NCBI GenBank assembly: GCA_947478725.1
Contig: CANJWZ010000029.1
Coordinates: 1-55,569, forward strand
DNA length: 55,569 bases
Direction of reading: 5' to 3'
From: Comamonadaceae bacterium
GTDB taxonomy: Bacteria; Pseudomonadota; Gammaproteobacteria; Burkholderiales; Burkholderiaceae_C
Part shown: positions 29,631 through 38,704 of the stretch, in pieces
Layout of the letters: every line of letters begins with the position of its first letter
How positions within the stretch are numbered: the first letter of the stretch is position 1
Translations under genes and position numbers: made by a program
Notes under the pieces: model-generated
The model's database searches: none
What the model was told of the DNA's origin: nothing
The model's input: only the letters and a program-made list of their open reading frames with translations

Positions 29631-29659
29631 AGCATAGGTCAACTGTTGGCGCTTTGCAA
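29631..29659 (-). promoter_or_regulatory. Candidate sigma-70 promoter of the catabolic operon
   Basis: On the minus strand TTGCAA (29659-29654) and TATGCT (29636-29631) are separated by 17 bases, matching four of six consensus positions each, about 60 bases upstream of the first gene. It lies in the only non-coding gap upstream of the operon (29570-29682). Confidence 0.4.
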
Positions 29660-29682
29660 GAGCAAATTTACCAAGTCGGATG

Positions 29683-30594
29683 CTAATTTTTACGCAGCCC
29701 CAGAACCATCACTGCACCCACCACCAGCAGCGCGCCAACCACTTGCACAGGTGCAATGGTTTGCCCCAAGACCAGCCAAGCCAGCACCAGCGCGAACACG
29801 GGCTCCACATTCATGATGGCTGAGTTGCCGGCCACCCCCAGCTTGGGCAGCACGGTAAACATGATGGTGAAAGCCGTGCCATACAAAAACGTCAGCGCGC
29901 CCAAGCCCCACCAGCCTGCGCTTGCCGCGGGTAAATGAACGCCGCCTTGCGCACCCACCATCGCCAAAGCCACCAGGCCGGCCAGCACCATGGTGCAGGC
30001 GGTGCGCAGTCGGCCATCAACGCCTGCAGTTTCATGCTGCGTCAAAACGAGTGCCAGGCCAAATGTGGCGGCTGCCGCCAGTGCAAACGCCACGCCTGCA
30101 CCCATGCGCGCCCACTGCCCGGCAGCGCCCAGCCCTGACGCCGCACCCAGCACATCCAGTGCCAGCGCCAGGCCGACCAGAATGACCGGCATGGCTCGGA
30201 GCATGACCCGCTCGGGGCGGCGCCCGTAGAGCAATCGGTCCCACAAGGCGGTCCACAGCGGGTAAGTATTGAAAGCCAGCAGGGCCAGCGCCACGGGCAA
30301 ACGCGCCACGGCGGAATACAGGCACAAGCTTTGCACGCCAATCAACAGGCCGATGATGACCAGAAATTGTTTGTGTCGCTTTGTTGTCATCAGCGGCACG
30401 CGCTGGATCAGCAACAAACCAGAGACCACCAAGGCCGTGACAGCACTGCGAAATATCACCGCCGTGGCCACATCCACCCCGTTGTTAAATGCGATACGAG
30501 CCGAGACGTGGTTGGCTCCCATCATCAGCGCGATGAGCAGCAGCGTCGCAAACGCCCCTGCGCTGATGGCGCGTTTGCCCATGGTTGCAGCCAT
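29683..30594 (-). CDS. EamA/DMT-family transporter
   Basis: 303 residues with ten predicted membrane helices in two EamA repeats (for example ATLLLIALMMGANHVSARIA at the start and VVGALLVVGAVMVLGL at the end). The conserved second-repeat segment NVEPVFALVLAWLVLGQTI is present. Drug/metabolite-transporter proteins export small metabolites or amino acids. The start codon overlaps the stop of the reductase gene by one base (TGATG), so the two are coupled and may share a metabolite. Confidence 0.9.
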   Translation of the reverse strand: MAATMGKRAISAGAFATLLLIALMMGANHVSARIAFNNGVDVATAVIFRSAVTALVVSGLLLIQRVPLMTTKRHKQFLVIIGLLIGVQSLCLYSAVARLPVALALLAFNTYPLWTALWDRLLYGRRPERVMLRAMPVILVGLALALDVLGAASGLGAAGQWARMGAGVAFALAAAATFGLALVLTQHETAGVDGRLRTACTMVLAGLVALAMVGAQGGVHLPAASAGWWGLGALTFLYGTAFTIMFTVLPKLGVAGNSAIMNVEPVFALVLAWLVLGQTIAPVQVVGALLVVGAVMVLGLRKN

Positions 30595-31568
30595 CAGTAC
30601 AAACCGCGAACGCGCGCCTGCAGGCGGGCCAGGCCCAACAGGGCGTCGGTATAGGGCGTGGGTGTTTTGGTCAGCGTGCCAAGCTCTTTGACGGCAGTAA
30701 CCAGCGCATCGAGCTCCACCGCCTTGCCCGCTTCAACGTCTTGCAGCATCGAGCTTTTAAAGGCGCCCAGCTTCATCGTCACCGCATGTCGGTCTTCGGG
30801 TTGCTGGTCAATCGTGATGCCAAGCCGCGCGCCGATGTCCTTGGCCTCCAGCATCACGCTGGACATAAAGTCGCGCACCAGGTCGTCGCCCATGATCAGG
30901 TCCGTTGTGGCCCCGGTCAGTGCGCTGATCGGGTTGACTGTCATGTTGCCCCACAGCTTGAACCAGATGTCTTTTTGAATTTGCTCTGACACGGGTACCT
31001 CAAAGCCTGCCCTTTCAAGCAGCGCTGCCAATTGCAACACCCGCTTCGTGTTGACGCCTGACGGCTCGCCGATGATGAGCTTGTCGCCAAAGTGGTGGTG
31101 CACCAAGCCGGGCGCACCGACTGAACAACTGGCGTGCACCACGCAGCCGATGACATGCTGAGGCGCAATCGCCTTGGCGATGTCGCCCTGAGGGTCAATG
31201 CTGGTCAAGGGCTGGTTTGCATAACTGCCACCAAAGCCATGCAAAAACCACCACGGCACGCCATTCATCGCCGTCATCACCAGGGTGTCAGGGCCGATCA
31301 GCGGCGCGATGTGCCCGGCCACATCTGGCAAGGCGGGCGCTTTGACGCTGATGATCACCAGGTCTTGTACGCCCATCTCGGCAGGCGACGATGAGGCGCG
31401 TACCGCTTGCGCCGTCACGCTACCTGCCTGACTTAACCGCAGCCCATGCTGGCTTATAGCTTGCAGTGTGGCCCCGCGTGCCACCATGCTCACGCTGCAG
31501 CCTGCACGGGCAAGGCCATGACCTATCCAGCCGCCAATGGCACCTGCACCGTAAATACAAACCTTCAC
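30594..31568 (-). CDS. 2-dehydropantoate 2-reductase-like oxidoreductase
   Basis: 324 residues of the ApbA/PanE family. The N-terminal Rossmann motif is YGAGAIGGWIGHGLARAG; the second half has KLWGNMTVNPISALTG and a helical C-terminus ending in GRPQ-like helices (ARLQARVRGLY). Classical PanE reduces ketopantoate with NADPH in coenzyme A synthesis. Many paralogues in Burkholderiales act on other 2-keto or hydroxy acids, so the pantothenate role is not certain. It is coupled to the EamA transporter. Confidence 0.85.
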   Translation of the reverse strand: MKVCIYGAGAIGGWIGHGLARAGCSVSMVARGATLQAISQHGLRLSQAGSVTAQAVRASSSPAEMGVQDLVIISVKAPALPDVAGHIAPLIGPDTLVMTAMNGVPWWFLHGFGGSYANQPLTSIDPQGDIAKAIAPQHVIGCVVHASCSVGAPGLVHHHFGDKLIIGEPSGVNTKRVLQLAALLERAGFEVPVSEQIQKDIWFKLWGNMTVNPISALTGATTDLIMGDDLVRDFMSSVMLEAKDIGARLGITIDQQPEDRHAVTMKLGAFKSSMLQDVEAGKAVELDALVTAVKELGTLTKTPTPYTDALLGLARLQARVRGLY

Positions 31569-31614
31569 TATGCCCTTTCCAGTCTTGAAAAGATCAAATT
31601 AAGGTGAGAAAAGT

Positions 31615-31663
31615 GGCTGTAGCCTAATAAATACATGGGTATTTAGCTCCTGATTAAATAGCA
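31615..31663 (-). repeat. Dispersed AT-rich repeat R2, copy a
   Basis: Read on the minus strand it runs from TGCTATTTAATCAGGAGCTA to CCCATGTATTTATTAGGCT and ACAGCC. It shares the order TGCTATT...AGCT...CCC-TG-AT-TATTGG with copies near 35587, 41083, 45071, 47155 and 47993. Together with flanking sequence it fills the gap between the reductase gene and the aldolase remnant. Confidence 0.6.
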
Positions 31664-31668
31664 ACAAA

Positions 31669-31941
31669 TCACCGCTGGTAACTCGCGTCGATGCGCGCTA
31701 CCTGCCGGGTCAGCGCAGCAAACATGTCTTGCCCCGCGCCGTGTGCGGGGTCAAATTGCAAAGCATCGCGGGTACTGCGTGCAGCAGCGCTGCTTGGCAG
31801 CCGCACCGTGATGTGGTTGTAAATCATCTCCGTCCAGCCCAGCATGGCAAAGATGCGGTAGCAGGCCGCCAGCTCTAAACGGGCGGCCCATTCGTCGGCA
31901 TGCATGGTGCCTAGCGGGAATGGTTTCAAAAGAGCGTTCAT
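31669..31941 (-). pseudogene. Class II aldolase/adducin remnant with internal deletion
   Basis: A 90-residue frame. Residues 1-48 match the start of class II aldolase-like proteins (EWAARLELAACYRIFAMLGW, then TEMIYNHITVRLP). Residues from about 70 to 90 (GQDMFAALTRQVARIDASYQR) match their extreme C-terminus. The roughly 150 residues between, with the metal-binding His residues, are missing, yet the frame is kept. This looks like an in-frame deletion and a non-functional product. A complete copy may once have worked with the neighbouring HpaI-like aldolase and Bug protein. Confidence 0.7.
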
Positions 31942-31985
31942 GATGGTGCGATCGACGACGTTGTCGGAAGCGAGGCAACCTTCAA

Positions 31986-32053
31986 GCCGGGGCCGCAGGC
32001 GCAGCGGCCCCCGCGGGGGGCAGGGCGCTACACGCAGTGAGCAACCGTGGGGG
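31986..32053 (+). repeat. Dispersed GC-rich repeat R1, copy A (intergenic)
   Basis: Contains GGCCCCCGCGGGGGGCAG followed by GCTACACGCAGTGAGCAA and CGTGGGGG. The same ordered blocks recur inside radA, recQ and, inverted, rsmB. Here it lies between the aldolase remnant and the second Bug gene, five bases from the Bug stop. It occupies most of the gap 31942-32058. Confidence 0.75.
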
Positions 32054-32058
32054 TGACA

Positions 32059-33045
32059 TTAAGCGTCTGCTGTGAAGCCCACTGCTTTAACGATGGGCGC
32101 CCATTTGGCGGTGTCTTTTTTAATCAAATCCGTCAACTCTGCCGGTGTTGACGACATGGCTTCGAGGCCAAAACCTGCCAAACCGTCGATCACATCTTTT
32201 TGCGCCAAGGCAGTTTTCAGGGCAGCACTCATGCGGTTGACGACGTCTTGCGGCGTTTTGGCGGGCAGCAAGAAGGCAAACCACTCGCTGTGGGTCATGT
32301 CTTTTAAACCCTGTTCTGCGTAAGTCGGCACGTCGGGCGCAAAGCGGTTGCGCTTGGCGCCTGAGGTGCCCAGGATACGGACTTTGCCGGTCGGCAAATG
32401 CTGCGTGAGGTCGCCAATCGGACCCGACACGGCAGAGATATTGCCACCCAGCAAATCCAGCATGGCTGGCTGCGTGCCGCGATAGGCGGCGTGCTTCATA
32501 TCAATACCAGCGCTTTTGCCCAGCAATGCGCCGATAAAGTGGGGCGTTGAGCCCGCTGCGGGCGAGCCAAAATTTGCGCCCAGCGGATTGGCTTTGGCCC
32601 AGAGCAAAAATTCTGGCACCGTCTTGACCGTCAAGGGGACAGCCGGGCCGACCGCCAAGCCGAAGTCAAACACACAGGCCAGCGATGCTGGCACCAGGTC
32701 GACCAGCGGATCGTAGGGCAGCTTTTTGTAAATGTGCGGGTAAATGGTGAGGATGGAGGTGGGGGTTTGTAGCAAGGTCATGCCATCGGGCTTGGCCTCC
32801 TTGACGAATTGCACGGCAATCTGGCCACCCGCACCCGTTTTGTTTTCAACCACCGCTGCTTTGGCGTAGTCCGGTGCCATGCGGGTGGCAACCCTGCGGC
32901 ACAGCGTGTCAGAGGTGCCGCCCGCTGCGAAGCCGGTGACGATCTTGAGGTTGTCCAGCGCTTGTGCCCAGGCGCTTTCCCCCAGGGCGGCCAGCAGTGC
33001 TGACGCACTCGCAGATTGAATAAGGTGACGGCGTGAAAGAGTCAT
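32059..33045 (-). CDS. Bug/TctC-family periplasmic binding protein (2)
   Basis: 328 residues from ATG 33045, preceded by CCGGAGA; a further upstream in-frame start adds 24 unrelated residues. The N-terminus LSRRHLIQSASASALLAALG has a twin-arginine-like pair before the hydrophobic stretch, suggesting Tat or Sec export. The family segment LDNLKIVTGFAAGGTSDTLCRRVA is present, with NKTGAGGQIAVQFVKEA. It is only distantly similar to the Bug protein of the catabolic operon. The neighbouring HpaI-like aldolase suggests a keto- or hydroxy-diacid ligand (inference). Confidence 0.9.
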   Translation of the reverse strand: MTLSRRHLIQSASASALLAALGESAWAQALDNLKIVTGFAAGGTSDTLCRRVATRMAPDYAKAAVVENKTGAGGQIAVQFVKEAKPDGMTLLQTPTSILTIYPHIYKKLPYDPLVDLVPASLACVFDFGLAVGPAVPLTVKTVPEFLLWAKANPLGANFGSPAAGSTPHFIGALLGKSAGIDMKHAAYRGTQPAMLDLLGGNISAVSGPIGDLTQHLPTGKVRILGTSGAKRNRFAPDVPTYAEQGLKDMTHSEWFAFLLPAKTPQDVVNRMSAALKTALAQKDVIDGLAGFGLEAMSSTPAELTDLIKKDTAKWAPIVKAVGFTADA

Positions 33046-33131
33046 GAAAAGTCTCCGGGTTTGAGGTTGAAAGGTGATGGTGCCATGTAAACGCTCTGTT
33101 CGACCAGGTTGGGTCACCGCATTCGGGAAAG

Positions 33132-33962
33132 TCAGTAGGTTTTACTCGCCCCAACCGGGGAGGAAGGCTGCAAGGTCGGCTTAAACCGCGCCGCCAGCGC
33201 GCTGGTGTGGCGGGCCAGCAAATGGGTATCCAGTCCGACAGCCACAAACAGTGCGCCCAGCGCCAGGTAGTGCTTTGCCAGTGCCTCGTCGGTCGTCAAA
33301 ATACCTGCAGCCTTGCCCGCCTTGTTGATCCGCGCCATGGCGTCTTCGATGGCAGCCTGCACGGCGGGATGGGCGGGGTTGTTCACGTGCCCCAAGGATG
33401 CCGACAAGTCAGCCGGGCCGATGAAAATACCGTCAACCCCCTCAACGCTGGCAATCGCATCAAGGTTGTCTAGCGCGGTTTGTGTTTCAGCTTGGACCAG
33501 AAGGCAGATTTGTGCATTGGCCTCATGGGCGTAAGCCGGGTAGCGACCAAACCTTGAGGCGCGTGCGCCCGCCATGCCCCTGATGCCGCCTGCGCCATCG
33601 TTTTGAGGGTAACGCACCGCCCGTACCAGTGCTTCAGCCTGTTCAGGTGTATCGACCATCGGGACCAGCAAGGTCGTCACACCCAAGTCCAGATATTGCT
33701 TGAGCAACATTTCACCCACATGCCCGTGGCCCATCGGCACGCGAGCAATCGGGTGCGAGGCAGGGTAGCCGGCGATGGCCTGCAGCTGTTGCAAGATGCT
33801 GCGCAGGTCGTTTGGCGCATGTTCTCCGTCCACCAGCAGCCAGTCAAATCCTGCACCGGCGCAAATTTCGGCGGTGTAGGAATCAGACAAGCCCAGCCAC
33901 AGGCCGATTTGCGCCTGCTTGTTTTGCAGCGCCTGCTTGAAAGTGTTGATCGGGAGTTGCAT
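33132..33962 (-). CDS. HpcH/HpaI-family aldolase
   Basis: 276 residues from ATG 33962, the start that matches 4-hydroxy-2-oxoheptanedioate aldolases; ATG 33986 adds eight residues. A Mg2+-dependent class II pyruvate aldolase: [33 protein letters not shown] with the catalytic His-containing loop, [12 protein letters not shown], metal-binding VQAET and [18 protein letters not shown]. Strong likeness to HpaI of homoprotocatechuate degradation, but no other hpa genes are here. It probably cleaves a 4-hydroxy-2-oxo acid to pyruvate and an aldehyde. Confidence 0.93.
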   Translation of the reverse strand: MQLPINTFKQALQNKQAQIGLWLGLSDSYTAEICAGAGFDWLLVDGEHAPNDLRSILQQLQAIAGYPASHPIARVPMGHGHVGEMLLKQYLDLGVTTLLVPMVDTPEQAEALVRAVRYPQNDGAGGIRGMAGARASRFGRYPAYAHEANAQICLLVQAETQTALDNLDAIASVEGVDGIFIGPADLSASLGHVNNPAHPAVQAAIEDAMARINKAGKAAGILTTDEALAKHYLALGALFVAVGLDTHLLARHTSALAARFKPTLQPSSPVGASKTY

Positions 33963-34089
33963 GGACTGCCTTGAAAAAGATGACATTCAAAAGTAGCCCC
34001 GTGGGCTTTTGTCAACCTGAAAAGTATCGCCGAAGGGAGCGCACACTCGAATTTTTCGTAACTGTGAATAAACCCAGTAAACTCTGCGG

Positions 34090-35577
34090 ATGGCCAAAGA
34101 CAAAACCAATTACACCTGCACAGAGTGTGGGGGCATCAGCCCCAAATGGCTGGGCAAATGCCCGCACTGCAATGCGTGGAACACGCTGGTCGAGGGCGTG
34201 GCCGACAGCAGCGCGCCGACCAAAAACCGGTACAGCAACCAGCATCAAGGCCTGGCCAAGCTGTCGGAGGTCACCACCCTGTCCGACATTGATGCCACCG
34301 ACATGCAGCGCACACCCACCGGGCATGACGAACTGGACCGGGTACTGGGCGGGGGCATTGTGGAAGGCGGCGTGGTGCTGATTGGTGGTGACCCTGGCAT
34401 TGGCAAATCGACCTTGCTGCTACAGGCGTTGGACTCTATGCAACGCGCGTTCGACCGGAATGCTGCAGACGCGGCCGCCAGCGCCGGGCCGCCCCAAGCC
34501 AGGCCAGCCCCCTCGGGGGGCAGAGCGCCACACGCAGTGGGCAAACGTGGGGGCACAACTTTGTACGTCACAGGCGAAGAAAGCGGGGCGCAAATCGCCC
34601 TGCGTTCAAGGCGTCTGGGTCTTGAAGGCTCACAAGTCAAAGTGCTGGCTGAAATCCAGCTTGAAAAAATTCTGGCGACACTGGAAAACGAGCGCCCCAC
34701 CATAGCCGTGATTGACTCGATTCAAACCGTTTATTCAGACCAGCTCACGTCCGCCCCTGGCTCGGTCGCACAAGTGCGCGAATGCGCCGCACACCTCACG
34801 CGGGCGGCCAAGTCATCCGGCGTGTGCATCGTGCTGGTGGGCCACGTGACCAAAGAAGGTGCCTTGGCTGGCCCGCGCGTGTTGGAGCACATGGTCGACA
34901 CCGTGCTGTACTTTGAGGGCGACACGCACAGCAGTTTTCGCCTGGTGCGGGCGATTAAAAACCGCTTTGGTGCCGTCAACGAGATTGGCGTTTTCGCGAT
35001 GACTGAAAAAGGACTGAAAGGCGTCAGCAACCCCAGCGCCATCTTTTTAAGTCAGCATACCGAGCCCGTGCCCGGCAGTTGCGTGATGGTGACGCTGGAA
35101 GGCACCCGGCCCATGTTGGTCGAAATCCAGGCGCTGGTCGACAGTGGCGGGCCATCGCCACGGCGCCTGTCGGTAGGCCTGGACAAAGACCGTCTGGCCA
35201 TGCTGCTGGCCGTGCTGCACCGCCATGCCGGTGTGGCGTGCATGGACCAGGACGTGTTTGTCAACGCTGTGGGTGGCGTGCGCATCAGCGAGCCAGCAGC
35301 CGACCTGGCCGTGATGTTGGCGATCACCTCAAGCTTGCGCGGCCGGCCATTGCCCAAAGGTTTTCTGGCATTTGGTGAAGTCGGTTTGGCCGGTGAAGTG
35401 CGCCCGGCACCGCGCGGCCAAGAGCGTTTGAAAGAAGCAGCAAAGCTGGGCTTCAGCGTGGCGATTGTGCCCAAAGCCAACGCCCCGAAGAAAAATGACA
35501 AAGCCTTTGAAGGCCTGACGATTCACGCGGTAGAGCGCATTGAGCAGGCGCTGGAAGTGGTCCGAAGCCTGCAATGA
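34090..35577 (+). CDS. radA: DNA repair protein RadA
   Basis: 495 residues against the usual 455-460. RadA is a RecA-like helicase that promotes branch migration in recombination. The N-terminal zinc finger is CTECGGISPKWLGKCPHC (residues 10-27), Walker A is GDPGIGKST (100-108), the RadA-specific KNRFG motif is in AIKNRFGAVNEIG, and the C-terminal Lon-like domain starts near GGVRISEPAADLAV. About 33 extra residues (122-155) sit between the Walker A helix and the conserved LYVTGEES strand. They are encoded by repeat R1. The catalytic motifs are otherwise intact, so the protein is probably functional with an enlarged surface loop. Confidence 0.96.
   Translation: MAKDKTNYTCTECGGISPKWLGKCPHCNAWNTLVEGVADSSAPTKNRYSNQHQGLAKLSEVTTLSDIDATDMQRTPTGHDELDRVLGGGIVEGGVVLIGGDPGIGKSTLLLQALDSMQRAFDRNAADAAASAGPPQARPAPSGGRAPHAVGKRGGTTLYVTGEESGAQIALRSRRLGLEGSQVKVLAEIQLEKILATLENERPTIAVIDSIQTVYSDQLTSAPGSVAQVRECAAHLTRAAKSSGVCIVLVGHVTKEGALAGPRVLEHMVDTVLYFEGDTHSSFRLVRAIKNRFGAVNEIGVFAMTEKGLKGVSNPSAIFLSQHTEPVPGSCVMVTLEGTRPMLVEIQALVDSGGPSPRRLSVGLDKDRLAMLLAVLHRHAGVACMDQDVFVNAVGGVRISEPAADLAVMLAITSSLRGRPLPKGFLAFGEVGLAGEVRPAPRGQERLKEAAKLGFSVAIVPKANAPKKNDKAFEGLTIHAVERIEQALEVVRSLQ
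34486..34554 (+). repeat. Repeat R1, copy B, in frame inside radA
   Basis: 69 bases starting GGGCCGCCCC, then CCCCCTCGGGGGGCAG at 34508-34523, ACACGCAGTGGGCAAACG and ending GTGGGGGC. It is translated as GPPQARPAPSGGRAPHAVGK followed by RGG, in the same frame as the copy in recQ (GPPLGKNAPSGG...). Flanking bases back to about 34456 also encode non-family residues. Confidence 0.85.
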
Positions 35578-35586
35578 TATTCCAAA

Positions 35587-35636
35587 TGCTATTTTTTAAA
35601 TAGCAGCCAGTACTTGATTTTATCGGCCTCAGAGCC
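35587..35636 (+). repeat. Repeat R2, copy b (radA 3' side)
   Basis: TGCTATTTTTTAAATAGCAG starts a small hairpin, followed by CCAGTACTTGATTTTATCGG and CCTCAGAGCC, which aligns with the other R2 copies. It lies between the radA stop and the shared terminator. Confidence 0.55.
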
Positions 35637-35658
35637 TATTGAATTCCGGAAAACAATG

Positions 35659-35695
35659 AAAAAAGCCCGCAAACCTGATGGTTTGCGGGCTTTTT
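35659..35695. terminator. Bidirectional terminator between radA and amtB
   Basis: AGCCCGCAAACC (35664-35675) and GGTTTGCGGGCT (35680-35691) form a perfect 12-bp stem with a TGAT loop. Six A residues precede it and five T residues end at 35695, so it can stop transcription from radA (+) and from amtB (-). Confidence 0.92.
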
Positions 35696-35714
35696 GGCTT
35701 GCGCCTATCGTGGA

Positions 35715-37268
35715 TCAGCGGTTGTACGCGGTCTCGCCGTGAGACGCAATGTCCAGACCTTCGCGCTCGTCTTCTTCGCTAACGCGCAGACCGATGGTCA
35801 GATCAACAATCTTGTAGGCAATGAATGACACCACGCCAGACCAGACGATGGTGATCAACACAGCCTTGGTTTGTACCCAGACCTGCGAAGCGATCGAGAA
35901 GTCAGCGCTCGTCACCATTGTGGCTGTGACCCAGTCAGCCACGTAACCTGGGCCACCCAAGGCTGGGGAGTTGAAAACACCCGTCAGGATCGCGCCCAGG
36001 ATACCGCCGATGCCGTGCACGCCAAAGACGTCGAGCGAGTCGTCAGCGCCGAGCATTTTCTTCAGGCCGTTGACACCCCACAGGCAGGCAAAGCCGGCCA
36101 GGAAGCCGATGATCAAACCGCCGCCAATGCCCACGTTACCCGCAGCAGGCGTGATGGCGACCAAGCCTGCAACCGCGCCTGATGCAGCGCCCAACATTGA
36201 GGCTTTGCCGCGCATCAGCGCTTCACCCAGGCACCAGGCCAGCACAGCAGCAGCTGTTGCGCCCAGCGTGTTGATGAAAGCCAGGGCAGCAAAACCATTG
36301 GCTTCGAGCGCTGAACCAGCGTTGAAACCGAACCAGCCGACCCACAACAAAGCGGCACCCACCATGGTCAGTGTCAGGCTGTGTGGCGCCATGGCTTCCT
36401 TGCCGTAACCAATGCGCTTGCCGATCACATAAGCACCCACCAGACCAGCCACAGCTGCGTTGATGTGAACCACTGTGCCGCCTGCAAAGTCGAGTGCGCC
36501 CATTTGCCAGATATAGCCGCCTTTGGCGTTCATCGCATCAACCACTTCTTTGCCGGTGTAAGCGTCAGGACCCATCCAGAACCAGACCATGTGTGCAATC
36601 GGTGCATAGCTGAAGGTGAACCACAGTGCCATGAACAGCAACACGGCCGAGAACTTGATGCGTTCCGCAAAAGCTCCCACAATCAAGCAGCAGGTGATGC
36701 CGGCGAAGGTGGCCTGGAAGGCCGCGAACACGATTTCAGGAATCACGACGCCTTTGCTGAAGGTGGCCGCATTGGCAAACGTTCCTGCAACATTGTCCCA
36801 AATGCCCTTCATGAACAGGCGATCCAACCCGCCGAAGAAAGCATTGCCCTCGGTAAAAGCCAGGCTGTAGCCGTAAATGAACCACAGCACCACAATCATC
36901 GAGAAAGTGACCATGACTTGCATGAGAACCGACAACATGTTCTTGCTGCGGACCAGGCCACCGTAGAACAACGCCAGGCCAGGAATGGTCATCAGGATAA
37001 CCAGGATGGTTGATACCAGCATCCAGCTGGTATCGCCCTTGTTTGGTACGGGTGCAGGAGGAGCAGAGGCCGCTGCCGCAGGTGCAGCAGCAGCAGCGGG
37101 TGCAGCCGCAACAGCTGTTGCCGCTGGGGCAGCCGACGGTGCGGCGTCAGCAGGTTTGGCCGCGGCAGCAGACGCTGCCGGTGCGGCGGCGGGTGCCTGT
37201 GCCAACACAGCAGCGCCAGATGCCAGCAGGCCAAATCCCAAAACGAGGGAGGCAAGTAGTTTTTTCAT
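35715..37268 (-). CDS. amtB: Ammonium transporter AmtB
   Basis: 517 residues. A signal peptide (KKLLASLVLGFGLLASGAAVLA) is followed by an Ala/Pro-rich stretch of about 50 residues (24-75), then the eleven-helix Amt core beginning DTSWMLVSTILVILMTIPGL. Core motifs include ALFYGGLVRSKN, the pore segments DFAGGTVVHINAAVAGLVGA and LDVFGVHGIGGILGAI with the twin pore His residues. The C-terminal tail GLRVSEEDEREGLDIASHGE is the region bound by GlnK. It follows glnK by 50 bases, the usual nitrogen-controlled pair. Confidence 0.96.
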   Translation of the reverse strand: MKKLLASLVLGFGLLASGAAVLAQAPAAAPAASAAAAKPADAAPSAAPAATAVAAAPAAAAAPAAAASAPPAPVPNKGDTSWMLVSTILVILMTIPGLALFYGGLVRSKNMLSVLMQVMVTFSMIVVLWFIYGYSLAFTEGNAFFGGLDRLFMKGIWDNVAGTFANAATFSKGVVIPEIVFAAFQATFAGITCCLIVGAFAERIKFSAVLLFMALWFTFSYAPIAHMVWFWMGPDAYTGKEVVDAMNAKGGYIWQMGALDFAGGTVVHINAAVAGLVGAYVIGKRIGYGKEAMAPHSLTLTMVGAALLWVGWFGFNAGSALEANGFAALAFINTLGATAAAVLAWCLGEALMRGKASMLGAASGAVAGLVAITPAAGNVGIGGGLIIGFLAGFACLWGVNGLKKMLGADDSLDVFGVHGIGGILGAILTGVFNSPALGGPGYVADWVTATMVTSADFSIASQVWVQTKAVLITIVWSGVVSFIAYKIVDLTIGLRVSEEDEREGLDIASHGETAYNR

Positions 37269-37318
37269 ATCTGTATTTCTCTTATGGAAGGCGTTGAAAA
37301 CTGTGCAAGGCTTGCGCC

Positions 37319-38486
<1,168 letters not shown>

Positions 38487-38704
38487 GGGTTCTCCTAAGG
38501 GATTAACTGGTAAAAACATCGAAAGTCAAAAAGTTACGTTCAAGTCTAGCATTTAGCGTGCCAAACGCTGACAGTTGTGTGGGCGGGCGCGTACACCTTC
38601 TAGCCGGCTCTCGCGTTAAATAAAGACACATCAAAGAATGCACCAAACTGGCGCATTTCAAGTTTCAAGCACACTTTTAACGCATTTAAACCAGGGAAAT
38701 TCAC

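Noticed and set aside
12541..33100. Insertion sequences or transposases that could explain the mixed catabolic genes
   Set aside because: No transposase, integrase or inverted-repeat-bounded element was seen; the 15-gene block looks like a stable operon.
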